Positions 22,125 to 33,102 of a stretch of 64,000 bases of DNA are shown piece after piece (within the stretch, counting starts at the first letter, position 1; the number at the start of each line of letters is the position of its first letter). The translations under genes were made by a program, and so were the position numbers. The notes under the pieces are model-generated. The model did not search any database and was not told where the DNA came from. It saw only the letters and a list, made by a program, of their open reading frames with translations. Source of the DNA: Pseudofabraea citricarpa (taxonomy: Eukaryota > Ascomycota > Leotiomycetes > Helotiales > Dermateaceae); NCBI GenBank assembly GCA_029641185.1, contig JAPWGK010000031.1:391095-455094 (forward strand), given 5' to 3'.

Positions 22125-23030
22125 TTCGTATTGCGTGTACTCTAAATGGCTTGCAGAGACCTTTTTCGATCGATGCTGTCCTTAGCTTCGCAAGGCCGTT
22201 TGCATGCTTTTGCGATTCCGCCCCTAATAGCTCAGGAACCCTGTAGCGAGCTTGTAGAGGCCGAGGGAAGGCAGCGATCCTGAAGCAAACGATGCCTTAT
22301 ATTGCGCACAGGAAGATCTCAGCAACAAATCAAGGAGAATCTCTCGTATGAAGCAAAAAGAGCAAACGGGTTGTGATATTGAGGGCTTGGGTTGCGATGG
22401 TACAGTAAGGTAGGTACGTGGTGGTGGCTGAGACCTGAGCATCAGGCAGCATTTCTGCACAAGTGTGCAAAACTCACTCTGTGGAATAAGCAACATCAAC
22501 GCACAGTCATGTGATCGGTGGCGTCAACCATATCTTTTGACGGCTATGCAGAGGAGTTGTAACGCACAATTGTGCAAAAATATAATTTGTAGTCCGCAGG
22601 AATACAATAAAAAACAACGGGTCTGAAGCCATTTCAAGATACACATAGATAAACAATGGACATAGCGTTTGTTCAAACTACATTAATATGTCAACTTGGA
22701 ACTCGCAAGCTCTACGTTCATACTTGGATTGAGATATGTATTTCTATATAAGCAGTTCATTCCCTTAAAGACTTTCCCTCTAATCTCTAAGCCGCTTTCC
22801 ATTTACTACTTTCTCGAAGACTCGATTTTCAACTCCCGATTCAACCCATTCAAGAATCAACGACGGCTTGTAGGACCAGCACTGGTGTGAGAATAATCAC
22901 GTCCATTCTTCTTTGGGTTATACATCCAGGCGTTTACATTCACAATTCCAACAAAAATGCAAAGGGTTTCTAGCCACAGAGATGCCGGGAAAACATCAAG
23001 GTAAATGATATTTCAGCCCCTTCTACACAA
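22125..23030. promoter_or_regulatory. Upstream region of the C2H2 gene with two GCACA/TGTGC palindromes
   Basis: Two related sites, GCACAAGTGTGCAAAA at 22457-22472 and GCACAATTGTGC (perfect palindrome, followed by AAAAA) at 22564-22575, lie 333 and 440 bp upstream of the C2H2 start. Their shared core and trailing A-run suggest a dimeric factor binding site. Inference from sequence form only. Confidence 0.4.
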
Positions 23031-23246
23031 ATGGCCAATGGGTATACACAATCTTCAACTCATGCTAACACTTCTCGATTTAAAAGCCAAGGAAAACGAC
23101 GAGATCCTATGACACTAAATGCCTATATCTACACCACAAATGCGCAAGAGCGTCTCATGCAAGGAATAGGGGAGTCAAAGACCGAAAAAGCGGCCAGGAT
23201 TAAACGAGAACTTGCGAAGTTCGAGGCTACATTTGGGAAGCGCTGA
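23031..23246 (+). CDS. Small hypothetical protein (71 aa), uncertain
   Basis: Not recognised. ATG at 23031 (acacaaATGGCC). The C-terminal half (ERLMQGIGESKTEKAARIKR) is charged and helical, and looks more protein-like than surrounding random frames. It could equally be a second exon of a gene whose first exon begins near 22957, but I found no splice pair with a sensible intron length. No neighbours suggest a role. Confidence 0.25.
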   Translation: MANGYTQSSTHANTSRFKSQGKRRDPMTLNAYIYTTNAQERLMQGIGESKTEKAARIKRELAKFEATFGKR

Positions 23247-23938
23247 AAGACTGAGAAGCAGTGAAATTGGAAAGAAAAAAACTTCAAGGGACTCAAAATT
23301 CGTGGGGCACTTCAAGTTACCCAGTGATTATAGGAGCAGGAATCCTTCTTGGGTTGAAGAAAATTGTACAAATAGTCTGGAGGACCTTGCATTCTGAAGC
23401 AAAGAATAGATGGCTCTTTATAATGGCCCAACTTTGATGTCGATAACTGAGAGACCGATCGCTTGTCGCTTCTCAAACTTTATTTGATATGTTCTCGTCG
23501 CTTAAATTTGGATATTGTATCAATATGACTCGTATCTTATTCGTTACTAGTCAGGATAACGAAAGCCGCGAAGCCGAAGACATTTAGTCAATGCGGAGAT
23601 TGTTTCAGCCATTGTATCCAGGCCCTGGGCGATGAAATATTTTACTACCAAGATATCATAGGTATATTGCCATACGGATCCAGCGAGTTCATAACTCAAA
23701 CATTATTTCTCAAGAAAACAATTGGATTTAACAATAAAATTCCCCATATGAGTTATTGCTCTCTCGATTGACACTCAAAAGCTGATGTGTTGTTCGTTGC
23801 TTAAGATTGTGGTCCGAGAGTATTCGTGTTCCCATACAAATACCAGGATCTTTAGGTTTCACTCGATTATCATAAACCCGTTATAAGTGCTTCGTCGGCA
23901 ACATGCTAGTGCTACAGGTTAGAAAAGATCCCCTGTCA

Positions 23939-26854
23939 CGACATGCAACAAAGTGATCAATGAGTATCTATGATTGGATTAGAAAATTAGTTTACGATTA
24001 GGTTTGCCTTGTGTCGAGACGATAATCATAGTGTACCACACTTTAAGGCGAAAGCTTAGGCTTTTTCTCTCATACCTATAGAGTATAAGATACCCAATTT
24101 TGATACAATGTTTGAAGGATGCGTATCCAATTGAGCTCCAAAAAGGGAAGAACTCTACAAAATCTAAGAACACAACTGATATTCGAGAATATGACGGTCT
24201 TCTAGAATTTCCGTGGTTTTTTGAGGCTTTGTAGAACCGATCCTCGACATTAGCTCTTTGGCCGGCAATCTCTAAAGTTTGGAACGAGACATATAGCTCG
24301 ATATCGGCAGTCGGTGAGACCCCTGCAGCGACATGCAACAAATTACCAAGTATTCAAGTAGCGGGAGCAATAGGAAATATAGCTTTACATTAGCAGTAAA
24401 TGACCCCTGCAGCGATATGCAACAAACTACCCAGAGATCCTACTAGCAGAGAAAATAAGAGATATAGCTCTCTATCTATTAGTGGGTGAAGACCCCTGCA
24501 GCGATATGCAACAAACTATCAAAAACTCCTACTAGCAGAGAAAAGTAGAGATATAGCTCCTTGTTAGCGGGTGAAGACCCCTGCAGCGATATGCAACAAA
24601 TTAATAGATGTCTTACTAGCAGGGATATGATAACCCAGCAGGAAAGATCTCATGCTAAGGTACACCATAAATCTGCTAAGAGATGTCGAATAAAGTCTAA
24701 TCTGATGAGTTAGAGATTAGGTTCACATATACTTTATCGATGCTTACTGGCCTGCAGCAGAATGTCCATTAGCAGGAGGTGTTATTACTATCACTTTAGA
24801 TTTTATAGCTCCCGTCGCTAAGTGAACAAGTGCAGGATTAAGAAACACCACCTGCCTTCTCCGCAGCAAAACTCGGAGCTCAGAATCCCACGAAGAGAGG
24901 TATTGTTTCTGTTTGGCCATGCTAGCAGAACGAAACTGAGGTATGCTTTATTGCTTCTTGAACGATCTGCAACAGAATTAATCAAGAGCAGGACATTCAT
25001 GGCACAAAGTGAATATGGCAGTCTTCTTATCAAAGCTGTGAGGATTAGACCTCCGCCGTCCACTATCCACCTACCTCACTAACCTCATTGCTAGCCCATA
25101 TGGTTCACCTCAACGGGCCGAATGGTTCCTGTCATGTAGAAATGCGACGTGCAACAAAAACCACCATCTCACTTGTAGCAAAATGTTGATCAAACTTTAT
25201 AAAAGCACTGGCACACGCGATCTGCAATAATTGAATGTATACAGGGATACCTTTGAATGGTAGATTGTTCGCACCTCTAGAAAGACAGAGTTGGCATGAG
25301 TCATGTGGACTTAACTGACCTGCCGGTGATGTGTAGTATACAGGACTGGAGAAGAAAAAGAGTCGCAGTCAGGTATCCCATCAAGGTTGTGTGAGGGAAA
25401 GAGCTACGCTAAGTATATCTTCAATGGTCGAACTCCTTGGTAGTATGCAAGAGACACTATTCCTTTGAAGCATCTCGAGAGCCTTGTACTTGATTGATTT
25501 TTCAGCGATATGCAACACAACAAGCAAGTTTCTGTGATATAGAAACCCACCAGTAAATGAAATCTTGCCCAATATCTATCAAAATAATGCACCCAAAGAG
25601 CAAAGCAAGATGATAACAGTATATATATATCCTTTATTGATTTTTCAGCGATATGCAACATGCGACAAGCAAGTTCTTGGAGTTATAATATGAAACTCCA
25701 ACAAAAAATGGAACCTACTTGAATCCATCAAGGTAATACATCCGAAGAGCAAAACAAAATGATAAGAGTTCATACACCCTTTATCGATTTTCTAGCGATG
25801 TGCAACATACAACACACAAGAAGCTAGTTCTTAAGGAAAAGATAGACAAAAAGAAAAAACCAACGATAAAACAAATCCTGCCTTGATATCCATCAAGGTC
25901 ATACAACAGAGTCTGCAACGAAAAGCGACACCTCTTTATCCGACATTTGCTTTATTGATTCTGGCACGATATGCAACATGCTTGGTGCCGAAGGGAAATA
26001 CACAGAGCGTGAGATGTGAGTTAAGCATATTATAACACAGACCAAGCTTCTAGTACTCAATCTGAGACTCCTTGACAGCTGGTGCCAATGAGATTTATAA
26101 AACATGATCTATTGGCTGACAGCGACATGCAACATGATTATATAGAATGATGATTATATGAAACAATCAAGAAGAAGCTCCGAACGAAAGCCAGTCATTT
26201 ACTTTAGATTACAATTCTTTGGCTTTGTTAATGAATAAATAGGTTATGCATGACCTCTTGAAAGAAAAAGGGTTCCAAGAGAAACTATTGGTTTTGACGA
26301 TCTGCAACAAACGCATTCTCTTCGTTTGCAATTGGAGGAATGAGAAGAATTGATTTGGAGAAAAACGAGACTTGCTGTCTCATCAAGTTATCAAGGCACA
26401 ACCCCTCTCATGATAAAAAACTGGATTTACTCAAGCTGTGTTTATAGTCTATTCTGATCTGCTACCTCTTTCCATCTTCCAGAATCACAAGTGCAGAAGC
26501 CACCAGGTAGGATGTCGTGTATTTCGCGACACAGCACAATTCCATCGCAAAGTAAAAAAAAACCCACCTCAGCCTCAAAGATTTCAAAAAGACCAACCCG
26601 CCAGGGTTCATGTCTTTTTTTTTTTGGCGTTGGTGCTGCACACTTGCCAGCTAGCCAGGACCCGACCCTACCCTACCTACCTAGTCGGCGCTTTTGCTTC
26701 TGACCATGTTCATGCCCTGGAATATGGCCACGCCCACGCCCACGCCAACCTACCCCAACCCCGACCCTAGATGGGCGAGCGCGAGGGCGAGGTAAGGGAC
26801 CGGGCAAGCAAGCATACTAAAGCGACCAGGCAGGGGAGGCGCGACATGCAACAA
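23939..26854 (+). repeat. Array of 15 spaced CGAYNTGCAAYA cores
   Basis: Copies start at 23939, 24329, 24413, 24502, 24587, 24963, 25145, 25218, 25506, 25649, 25796, 25967, 26123, 26298 and 26842; all are on the + strand. Base 4 is C or T, base 5 is A, C or G, and the remainder is nearly invariant (copy 8 has AATAA for AACAA). Eight copies are directly preceded by CAG or TAG. Copies 9-12 are also preceded by TTTATTGATTTT-like sequence, and their spacers (~145-175 bp) still align partly, for example CAAGCAAGTT after the core and AAGAGCAAA before it. The core is thus the conserved part of an old, diverged tandem repeat. No known element recognised. Confidence 0.8.
24313..24600 (+). repeat. Tandem repeat, unit about 85-90 bp, about 3.5 copies
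   Basis: The best preserved part of the array. Units share CCCCTGCAGCGAYATGCAACAA, then CTAGCAGAGAAAA, then GAGATATAGCTC, then TTAGYGGGTGAAGACCCC. The last block can form a GGGT-GAAG-ACCC hairpin just upstream of each core. Spacings between cores are 84, 89 and 85 bp. Confidence 0.85.
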
Positions 26855-27665
26855 AGATGAAGGAGAAAGTAAAAAGGTGAACAGCAGAAGAGAGAAGAGA
26901 AAGACGTCAAGGTAGAATGAATTACGATTTCGGATTCTGTCAGTGCAGTGTCACATGACATACCTGAGTGAGGACTGGAATACACATTGGGTGGGATGTG
27001 TCCCAGCTGTTTGCTGGTTATCGCTGACGTTTTGGTTGTGTGAGATTAGTGCGGGTCTAATCTGCATGCTTGCAGATTTCTTGTATGAGAGACAATCCAA
27101 TTTGTTGGCTTGTGAGAGAAGGCTACGTTTATGGAGACTCTGCAGACGTCTGATGATCAAAGAAAGAACGCAGAAGTAATTCCCTACAAATAACTATCGC
27201 TAAATACACGACAACAGAATCAGATATAACAACAAGAGCCACCAAAGTTGAAAATTAGCAAAGAAGTACCGTGAAAGGTACTTCTGGAACGGAATTTTGT
27301 TTCCTCTGATATCCTCAAAGCGCACAAGATATACCTCCTTCCTTAATAAGTCGAATGCCAGCGGGATTAAGATACCCCAGCCAAGTACGTTAGAAAGTAA
27401 AGTTCCTGGTGTGTTCTCTCTCTTATATACCTATGGGTGAGTAGTGAGTATGTGATATCACGTGAGGTTAAGGTATATATGTGAGATGATGATTATGATG
27501 ATCCACTCAACCTTAGTGGGAATCTAATACTTGAAGTATGTATTACATACCTACTTGTGAAAGAGAACCCCATCCAAACTCTTCCTCTTCTTCTTGTTCC
27601 TCTTTTTATTTTTTTTTCTTCTCCTTGTCAACTGATCACATCTCATCTCATCTTTACACACGTCA

Positions 27666-27667
<2 letters not shown>

Positions 27668-27698
<31 letters not shown>
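27668..27698. repeat. (CCAG)n microsatellite
   Basis: About seven CCAG units in the promoter-proximal non-coding DNA upstream of the carrier-like gene. Edge positions are accurate to a few bases. Confidence 0.8.
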
Positions 27699-28624
27699 CG
27701 ACAAAAAGCCCGAGAGCCCGGGAAGGATAGCTAGCCAACTCATCAAACCAGGAAGAACAAACGATAGCATAATGTCAAAAGCCACAAAGCAAGAGGAGTA
27801 ACTACGGAGAATAAGAGGTCAAGATCAGATTGCTATATATGTAAACAGATAGATCAATCTGATCTCACATGTTTAGCAACACCACCACCACCACCACCAG
27901 CCTTGATTGACCCCTTCTCCATCAACCCCCCACTCTTAGCACAGAGATGTCAAATCCAAGGGAATCCACAGGTCCGGGTTCAAGAGGATCCATCCATACA
28001 TCTCCCGACCGAGACCCATGTCGACCTTAAGCCGAGCGAGCCAAATGCAAATGCAGGGGAAGAGTCGGAGACAAAGAGAAAGAGAGGAGCCAGAACAACC
28101 CCCCCCCCTCTCCAAGGAAACGTCACCGGCCGGCAAGAAGAGATTTGCTGGCTGCAGCAGCAACAGGAAAAAACAAGGCCGAGTGGTGAAGATATCCAAA
28201 CCCACAAGCTAAGATAGATAAGGTGAAAGTCTAAAACCCGTCGTACGGAAGTACAGTACTCTACTCTTCAGGGTTTCCGAGATCGGCGGGCGTTCGTGAG
28301 TCGAACCGTCTTGACCGTCTCACAGAGTTTCCGTTTCTTCTTTTTTTAATCCTCTCTCTCTTTTTTTTATTGGGACCACGGGGGGCTTGGTAGTTACAGT
28401 GCTGAAGAGTCACAGATCTCCAGCTTCACTATCTACCTACTTATCTACAGCTTCCTCCCTTCTCTTCTCCATTTTCACTCACCCGCTCCCTCTCCCTCGC
28501 ACGCGCTGGTTGACGTTCGAATTTCACTCTTCCTCAATCCATGTGCTCGCCAGACGTCATCCTCAACCTCGTCGTCTAATTAAACCTCACCAATACTCAC
28601 TCGACCCTGGGTGGACGCCGCGAG

Positions 28625-29643
28625 ATGACTCAACCACGATCAAAGATGGCATCTCTGGAGGAAGCCAGCACGATCAAAAAGGTCGCAGCCACAGCCACAG
28701 CCACAGCTCAGGAACCGCTGGAGGAGATCAAAGTCTGGAATACCAAGAACCTAGGCCTGCGATTGGGCTCTGACCTGATCGGCGGAGCTTCTGCCGCCGT
28801 CATGGTAGCTCCCATCATTGTGATGATAGACAAGTAAGTGAAAAAGACCAAAAAAGAACAAGCCCCCTCCCAATGTTTTTTTTCCCCCGGGACGCTGCGC
28901 AGGAATTGGGTTGGATTGAATGGAATTGACGCCGAGTTACCTCCAGGGCCATTATGCAGAATGCCTCGGGACAGAATACCTTGAAGGAGTCGCTCAAGTC
29001 CTCGTTCGCATCGTTCCTGACCCGTCCCCATAACCTCATCTTCTCGAAGCCCTTCGCGCTCATCTGCATGCTCTACGGCGGGACCTACCTGACAGCCAAC
29101 ACGCTCGACACCATCACGTCGACGGTGCAGAACCGCTCGCCGACCTACGTGACAGCAGGCACGATGAAGTTCGCCGCCTCGTCGAGCGCCAACATCGGGC
29201 TCTGCCTGTTCAAAGACCAGGCGTTTGCGCGCATGTTCGGCCCCGGCGGTCCACCTAGGCCAGTTCCTCTGCCATCCTACGCCCTCTTCACCATCCGCGA
29301 CTGCATGACCATCTTCGCATCCTTCAATGTCCCGCCAGTCCTCGGCCCCATCATCAACAAGAGCATGGGCAGCGAGTTATCCAAGAGCCTCGACGGCAAG
29401 ACCATCGCGCAGTTTATCGCTCCGGCTTCGGTCCAGCTCCTGTCGACGCCCATGCACCTCCTCGGTTTGGATCTGTATAATAGAAATGGCAAGAACGTCA
29501 GTATGCGGGATAGGATGCAGCTGGTGAGGAAGAATTGGGGCGTCAGTGCAGTCGCGAGGATCTGTCGCATCGTACCGGCTTTTGGCATCGGTGGTGTGGT
29601 TAATGGGAAGGTGAGGAGGTCGCTCATGCAGAGGTTGGAGTAG
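28625..29643 (+). CDS. Mitochondrial carrier-like membrane protein, fungal-specific
   Basis: 301 aa from two exons (28625-28833, 28947-29643); the junction gives IDKAIMQN in phase. Repeated hydrophobic segments include LGSDLIGGASAAVMVAPIIV, KPFALICMLYGGTYLTANTL and APASVQLLSTPMHLLGLDLY. RICRIVPAFGIGGVVNGKVR near the C-terminus also recalls mitochondrial carrier repeats, though the canonical PxDxxKxR signatures are absent. Such proteins are widespread, mostly unnamed, in filamentous fungi, and an inner-membrane location is inferred. An alternative start is the second Met (28646, MASLEEAS). The coding part is GC-rich with strong codon bias compared with flanking DNA, which suggests good expression. 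It lies tail to tail with the Mtp18 homologue, also a mitochondrial inner-membrane protein. Confidence 0.72.
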
Positions 29644-29995
29644 GAGGAGGAGGAGGTGAAAGTGGATATCGAATTTGTCGTACGATATTTCGAGAACCGA
29701 CCGCGGCAGTTTTTATTCGATACCCCTGCTTCAAATGTATAATTGGCTGATGGCGTCTGCTGGGGAAAAAAAAGAAGGCTCGGGGTCTGCATTCAGAGGG
29801 CGTTTGGTTCTTGCTTTATATGGATGCAACAATAGACAGGAGCAAGTTCAGCGAATTTCAATCAAGCCTTGCTATATAAACAATGGGTCAAAACTTGAAT
29901 AAAGTGGTATTTTTTTTCAATCCCGCCAACATTAAAGTCGAGAATTCCTATAACGCCAATGCAGCACCTTATTTACTATTTGGCAAAGCAATAAG

Positions 29996-30981
29996 TCACA
30001 ATTCCTTTTCCTTCTGGGCCGTTTTGTTCATACTGGCTTCTCGTCCAGTGGATGGGGCTGCTCCTACAGCAGACTTGCCGCCGAACGTTTTGAATCCTTG
30101 GTGGAAGGCCCATTCCACGGCTTCTTCGACTGGCTTATCAAATATAAAAGGGAGAGCTGGGACCGCTGCCAGTCCCAGGCCAATTGGGCCATAAGTTCTG
30201 ATCCTCACATTCTTAGCATCCTTAAGGGCTCGTCCAGAATACCGCACGATGGAACTAGACACAAAGATTAGATGGTGCTCAGAGTCTTGGATAGGTCTCC
30301 ATACTGGATAGTGAAAGCGGGCAAACCCATAGAAGCAAGACCCTGGAATATAGCTCGCTGCACCATAACCGTACGGTAATCCTCAAGCGGCGGGACAACA
30401 CCTGGCTTGACCTCCACACCGGCGTTGCCTGCCAGATCTTTCAGATCCACCTGCGCGTTGTTGTATCGCTCGTGTGAAGCTTCTCGCGGCAACTCAGGGT
30501 GCAAGATTTTCTGGTTCTGGCAGTATGCCTTGTATCCTTCGTGGCTGACATCGCCAACGAGGTATGCCCAGGAGACGCCGTAGGCGGCGCGCACGAGATT
30601 CGGATGGGCGACAGGTCGAAAAGACTCTCCGATATCTGACGTGTAGGCAACGTAGCGCTGGGCCGAGAGAAGAGCTGTCCGTATACGTGTTGCGTAGGCG
30701 GCATATCGAATATTGCTTTCGGTTGAGTCGGGTGCGCTTTTGAGGGGAAGCTAATCAGCACGATTCCCAACTCTCTGCCCCGTGCTGTGTGAGCCGGGCG
30801 GAAATATATATACGTACGTCCCGTCGTAGATCTCGTCGTACAGGTTCTCGTCGGCGTCGTACTTGTCTACGATCTTGCGCAGCGCCGGTGGCAGCTTCTC
30901 TGGCTTGGGCAGACCCGTTGGGCGAGGCCCTCTCGCCTCTGCTTCACTCCTCTCGGCTTTGCTCGATTCATCTTTAGACAT
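29996..30981 (-). CDS. Mitochondrial fission process protein Mtp18 (MTFP1)
   Basis: 284 aa from three exons on the minus strand: 30981-30818, 30736-30305, 30254-29996. Splicing restores family blocks across both junctions: YDGTAPDSTESNIRYAAYA at junction 1 and LPAFTIHSIVRYSGRALKDA at junction 2. Other signatures are YVAYTSDIGESFRPVAHP, RAAYGVSWAYLVGDVSHEGY, and YGPIGLGLAAVPALPFIFDK followed by PVEEAVEWAFH. MTP18 is an inner-membrane protein controlling mitochondrial fission in animals; the fungal role is inferred by homology. The N-terminal ~40 residues are charged and low in complexity. For junction 1 a second acceptor 20 nt upstream (ttag, with donor after TAC) also gives an open frame. I chose the one matching the family. 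Confidence 0.87.
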
Positions 30982-31767
30982 GTCTCGCTGGCGTTTGGAA
31001 AGGGTATGTGTGGTACAGCTGCGCGTTATCAGCTCCGGGGGGTCAAATTGTCCAAGAGAAAGATTGGATGCAGAGTGTTGGTGGTGAAGTGCCCACGAGA
31101 CCCTCCCCGGTACCTAAACTCTACAGCCTCGGGAACGTCATACATGTATCGGCAGAGTACGGGGAAGGACCTCAACACCCCTGTTGTCGAGAAGCTGTGG
31201 TTCGGGTAAGGGTGAGCTCAGCTTCGGCACGCGTTTTCTTTCTTCCATGCCCCCGTTTGCACCTGCTTTGCACGTGAGCATGATATTAGACACAAGACAA
31301 TTATGCTACGTTTCTTTAGTGGATTCCTATCCTAAACCTTATGAAGAAGAAATATGAAAAAAACAAGAGAAACAAGAGGGGGCAGCATTTATTAATGAAA
31401 AGTGTTCGCTTATTTGGCATTTACTACCGTCGTCTAACTGGTATCCAATATTCGGGGTCCAGCCAATAAGTCTTGAGAAATAAATCTATAGAACTAATAT
31501 ATCAACTATTTAAACCAAGGCATAAGTACAAGGATATTAAAGTACGAATTGTTTCGTTTTTATTTTGAAGTTACCTGAAAATCTGCCCTGAAAGTAGACT
31601 CACCATCTTCTCAGCCATAGACCAACTTTGACTTCTGGTTCTAACCTCCAACCCTGATTCCTGATCCTAAAACTTCGAACGTAAAAAATGCGCCTTTTCA
31701 ACACCTGACTTCTCGAGGGCTAATTAGACGGAGTTAAAAACCGGATAGCCAAATCCTTGTGAACTTG
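30982..31767. other. Intergenic, about 790 bp
   Basis: Promoter of the Mtp18 gene, then AT-rich DNA leading to the 3' end of the PRISE-like gene. A CACGTG hexamer lies near 31,271. No gene or repeat recognised. Confidence 0.4.
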
Positions 31768-33102
31768 TTATACAAGCGGATTGGCGCGATCAACAACCAT
31801 TGGCGGGAGCATGCCAAACCCTTCATATTCCTTGAAAGATTCGTGAATGCTCTCAAGTGTGTCGACGAATCCACTGAAACCAAAAATCCTCGTCTTGTTG
31901 GAACTCAGCTGTCCAAAGGACAAGTATGCGAAATCGCCGCCAAACATGGTCTCGAGTTCCGTGTCCCATGGATTGAACGCTAACCGACCATTCGATTGCT
32001 CCATCATTTCCTTCCACGCTCTTTGGTTGGCTTCGACGCCAGCCCACTCGCGCAATGTGAACTGCCTCCGCATGATCTTTGGGGGGCCGTATCTGAGTGG
32101 ACAGTCCTCACCACCAGCTAGGACCATATCTTTGGTCTGATCCAGCTGTGCGGGCGGTGGAATGATGCCTTTTTGCACTCCGAACCAACGGGCTACCTCA
32201 TGGAAGAAACGATCCCAGCTCAAACCGGCACCATCCTGAGCGTTGAAAGCTTGATTTCGACAATTGTCCTCCAACACCGCCCACTCACCGAGATAACCAG
32301 TGAGTCTCGCCGTGCAGTGTACAGCCTCAAACTGCCACGACTCGAAGTCTCCGCCAAAGATGAGTGGCTCCCCTTTGTACGCTTGAACAGCAGCGTAGAT
32401 ACCGAATGAGAGAAAGGTGTTCAAGGGTGACTTGGACGAAGACCCGACTATCCCAGCCGGTCGAAGCATGTTCCATCCTGTTTCGGGGTGTTCAGAGCAG
32501 AACCTCTTGAGCCGATCTTCCTGGACATAGTAGAAATTGGTTACCAAATCTCGTGGTTGGGGGTCCGATTCCACAAGAGGAGTTCGCACGCGTCCGAAGT
32601 GCATTCCGTAGTTCTTCCCGCCAGTCTGCAGCAGTATCCGGCGCGGGACCACACCAGCGAGCGGTAGGGCATCCAGGAAATTGCTGAACATTGGACCGTT
32701 GACCTGAATGAGCTCCTGTGCCATGGATGGGTCCATGGCGCTCTTGCTGCTCTTCGGCTCCATGTAAGCGAAGCAGAAGACGTAGTCAGCTGCCACATTT
32801 GCCTTGACAAATGCATCAGCAATTTGTTCCTTGGAAGTGAATAGATCAACGGCTATGTGGCTCATGCGGGTCTTCTCATCCTCGCTGAGCAGGTCGAGCA
32901 TCTCCTTGGGCAGAGGGCTTCTTGATATTGTGTAAATACGCGACCACCGGGATGGGGACCTTAGCAGGACACGCAGAGCATGAAATCCTGAGATGCCACT
33001 TGGACCACACAGAATTGCAGTCAGTCCCTGAATAGAGGGATCAAATGTTGGCAAATTGTGATGAATGCCATCCTGAAAGACAGGATAATTCAACGAAGAC
33101 AT
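31768..33102 (-). CDS. PRISE/iridoid-synthase-like short-chain reductase
   Basis: Intronless, 444 aa. NAD(P)H-dependent extended SDR of the progesterone-5beta-reductase/iridoid synthase-like (PRISE) family, which reduces activated C=C bonds. The nucleotide-binding motif is ILCGPSGISGFHALRVLL. The family motifs with the catalytic Lys and Tyr are LLQTGGKNYG and NFYYVQEDRL. WNMLRPAGIVG and GGDFESWQFEAVHCTARL are further conserved blocks. The open frame starts 18 codons earlier (33156), but MHHQPCF... is not family-like. MSSLNYPVFQDG at 33102 gives a sensible start ahead of the Rossmann strand. Similar enzymes occur in fungal secondary-metabolite clusters, but no cluster backbone gene is nearby. 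Substrate unknown. Confidence 0.83.
   Translation of the reverse strand: MSSLNYPVFQDGIHHNLPTFDPSIQGLTAILCGPSGISGFHALRVLLRSPSRWSRIYTISRSPLPKEMLDLLSEDEKTRMSHIAVDLFTSKEQIADAFVKANVAADYVFCFAYMEPKSSKSAMDPSMAQELIQVNGPMFSNFLDALPLAGVVPRRILLQTGGKNYGMHFGRVRTPLVESDPQPRDLVTNFYYVQEDRLKRFCSEHPETGWNMLRPAGIVGSSSKSPLNTFLSFGIYAAVQAYKGEPLIFGGDFESWQFEAVHCTARLTGYLGEWAVLEDNCRNQAFNAQDGAGLSWDRFFHEVARWFGVQKGIIPPPAQLDQTKDMVLAGGEDCPLRYGPPKIMRRQFTLREWAGVEANQRAWKEMMEQSNGRLAFNPWDTELETMFGGDFAYLSFGQLSSNKTRIFGFSGFVDTLESIHESFKEYEGFGMLPPMVVDRANPLV

Larger units (their letters stand above)
23247..28624. other. 5.4 kb gene-free region hosting a spaced-repeat array
   Basis: No ORF here has domain-like sequence. Section 23.9-26.9 kb carries 15 copies of a 13-nt core (listed separately), including a true tandem array at 24.3-24.6 kb. 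The rest (26.4-28.6 kb) is rich in simple repeats: CGCCCACGCCCACGCC-like at about 26,730, (CCAG)n at about 27,668-27,698, (CAC)n at about 27,879-27,899, and pyrimidine and C runs. The last few hundred bases are the promoter of the carrier-like gene. It may encode non-coding RNA; see findings. Confidence 0.55.

Noticed and set aside
25404..25661. Minus-strand frame MLHIAEKSIK... across the repeat array
   Set aside because: The frame simply reads the repeated core (TGTTGCATATCG). Unit lengths are not multiples of three, and no conserved protein emerges in other units.
23939..26854. CRISPR array or snoRNA cluster
   Set aside because: Eukaryotic context, a core of only 13 nt, variable spacing and no cas genes exclude CRISPR. 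The units lack paired C/D boxes (TGATGA, CTGA) in fixed positions, and I could not see an H/ACA fold.
29820..29835. GGATGCAACAA as another array core
   Set aside because: Lacks the CGAY half and lies alone near a gene 3' end.
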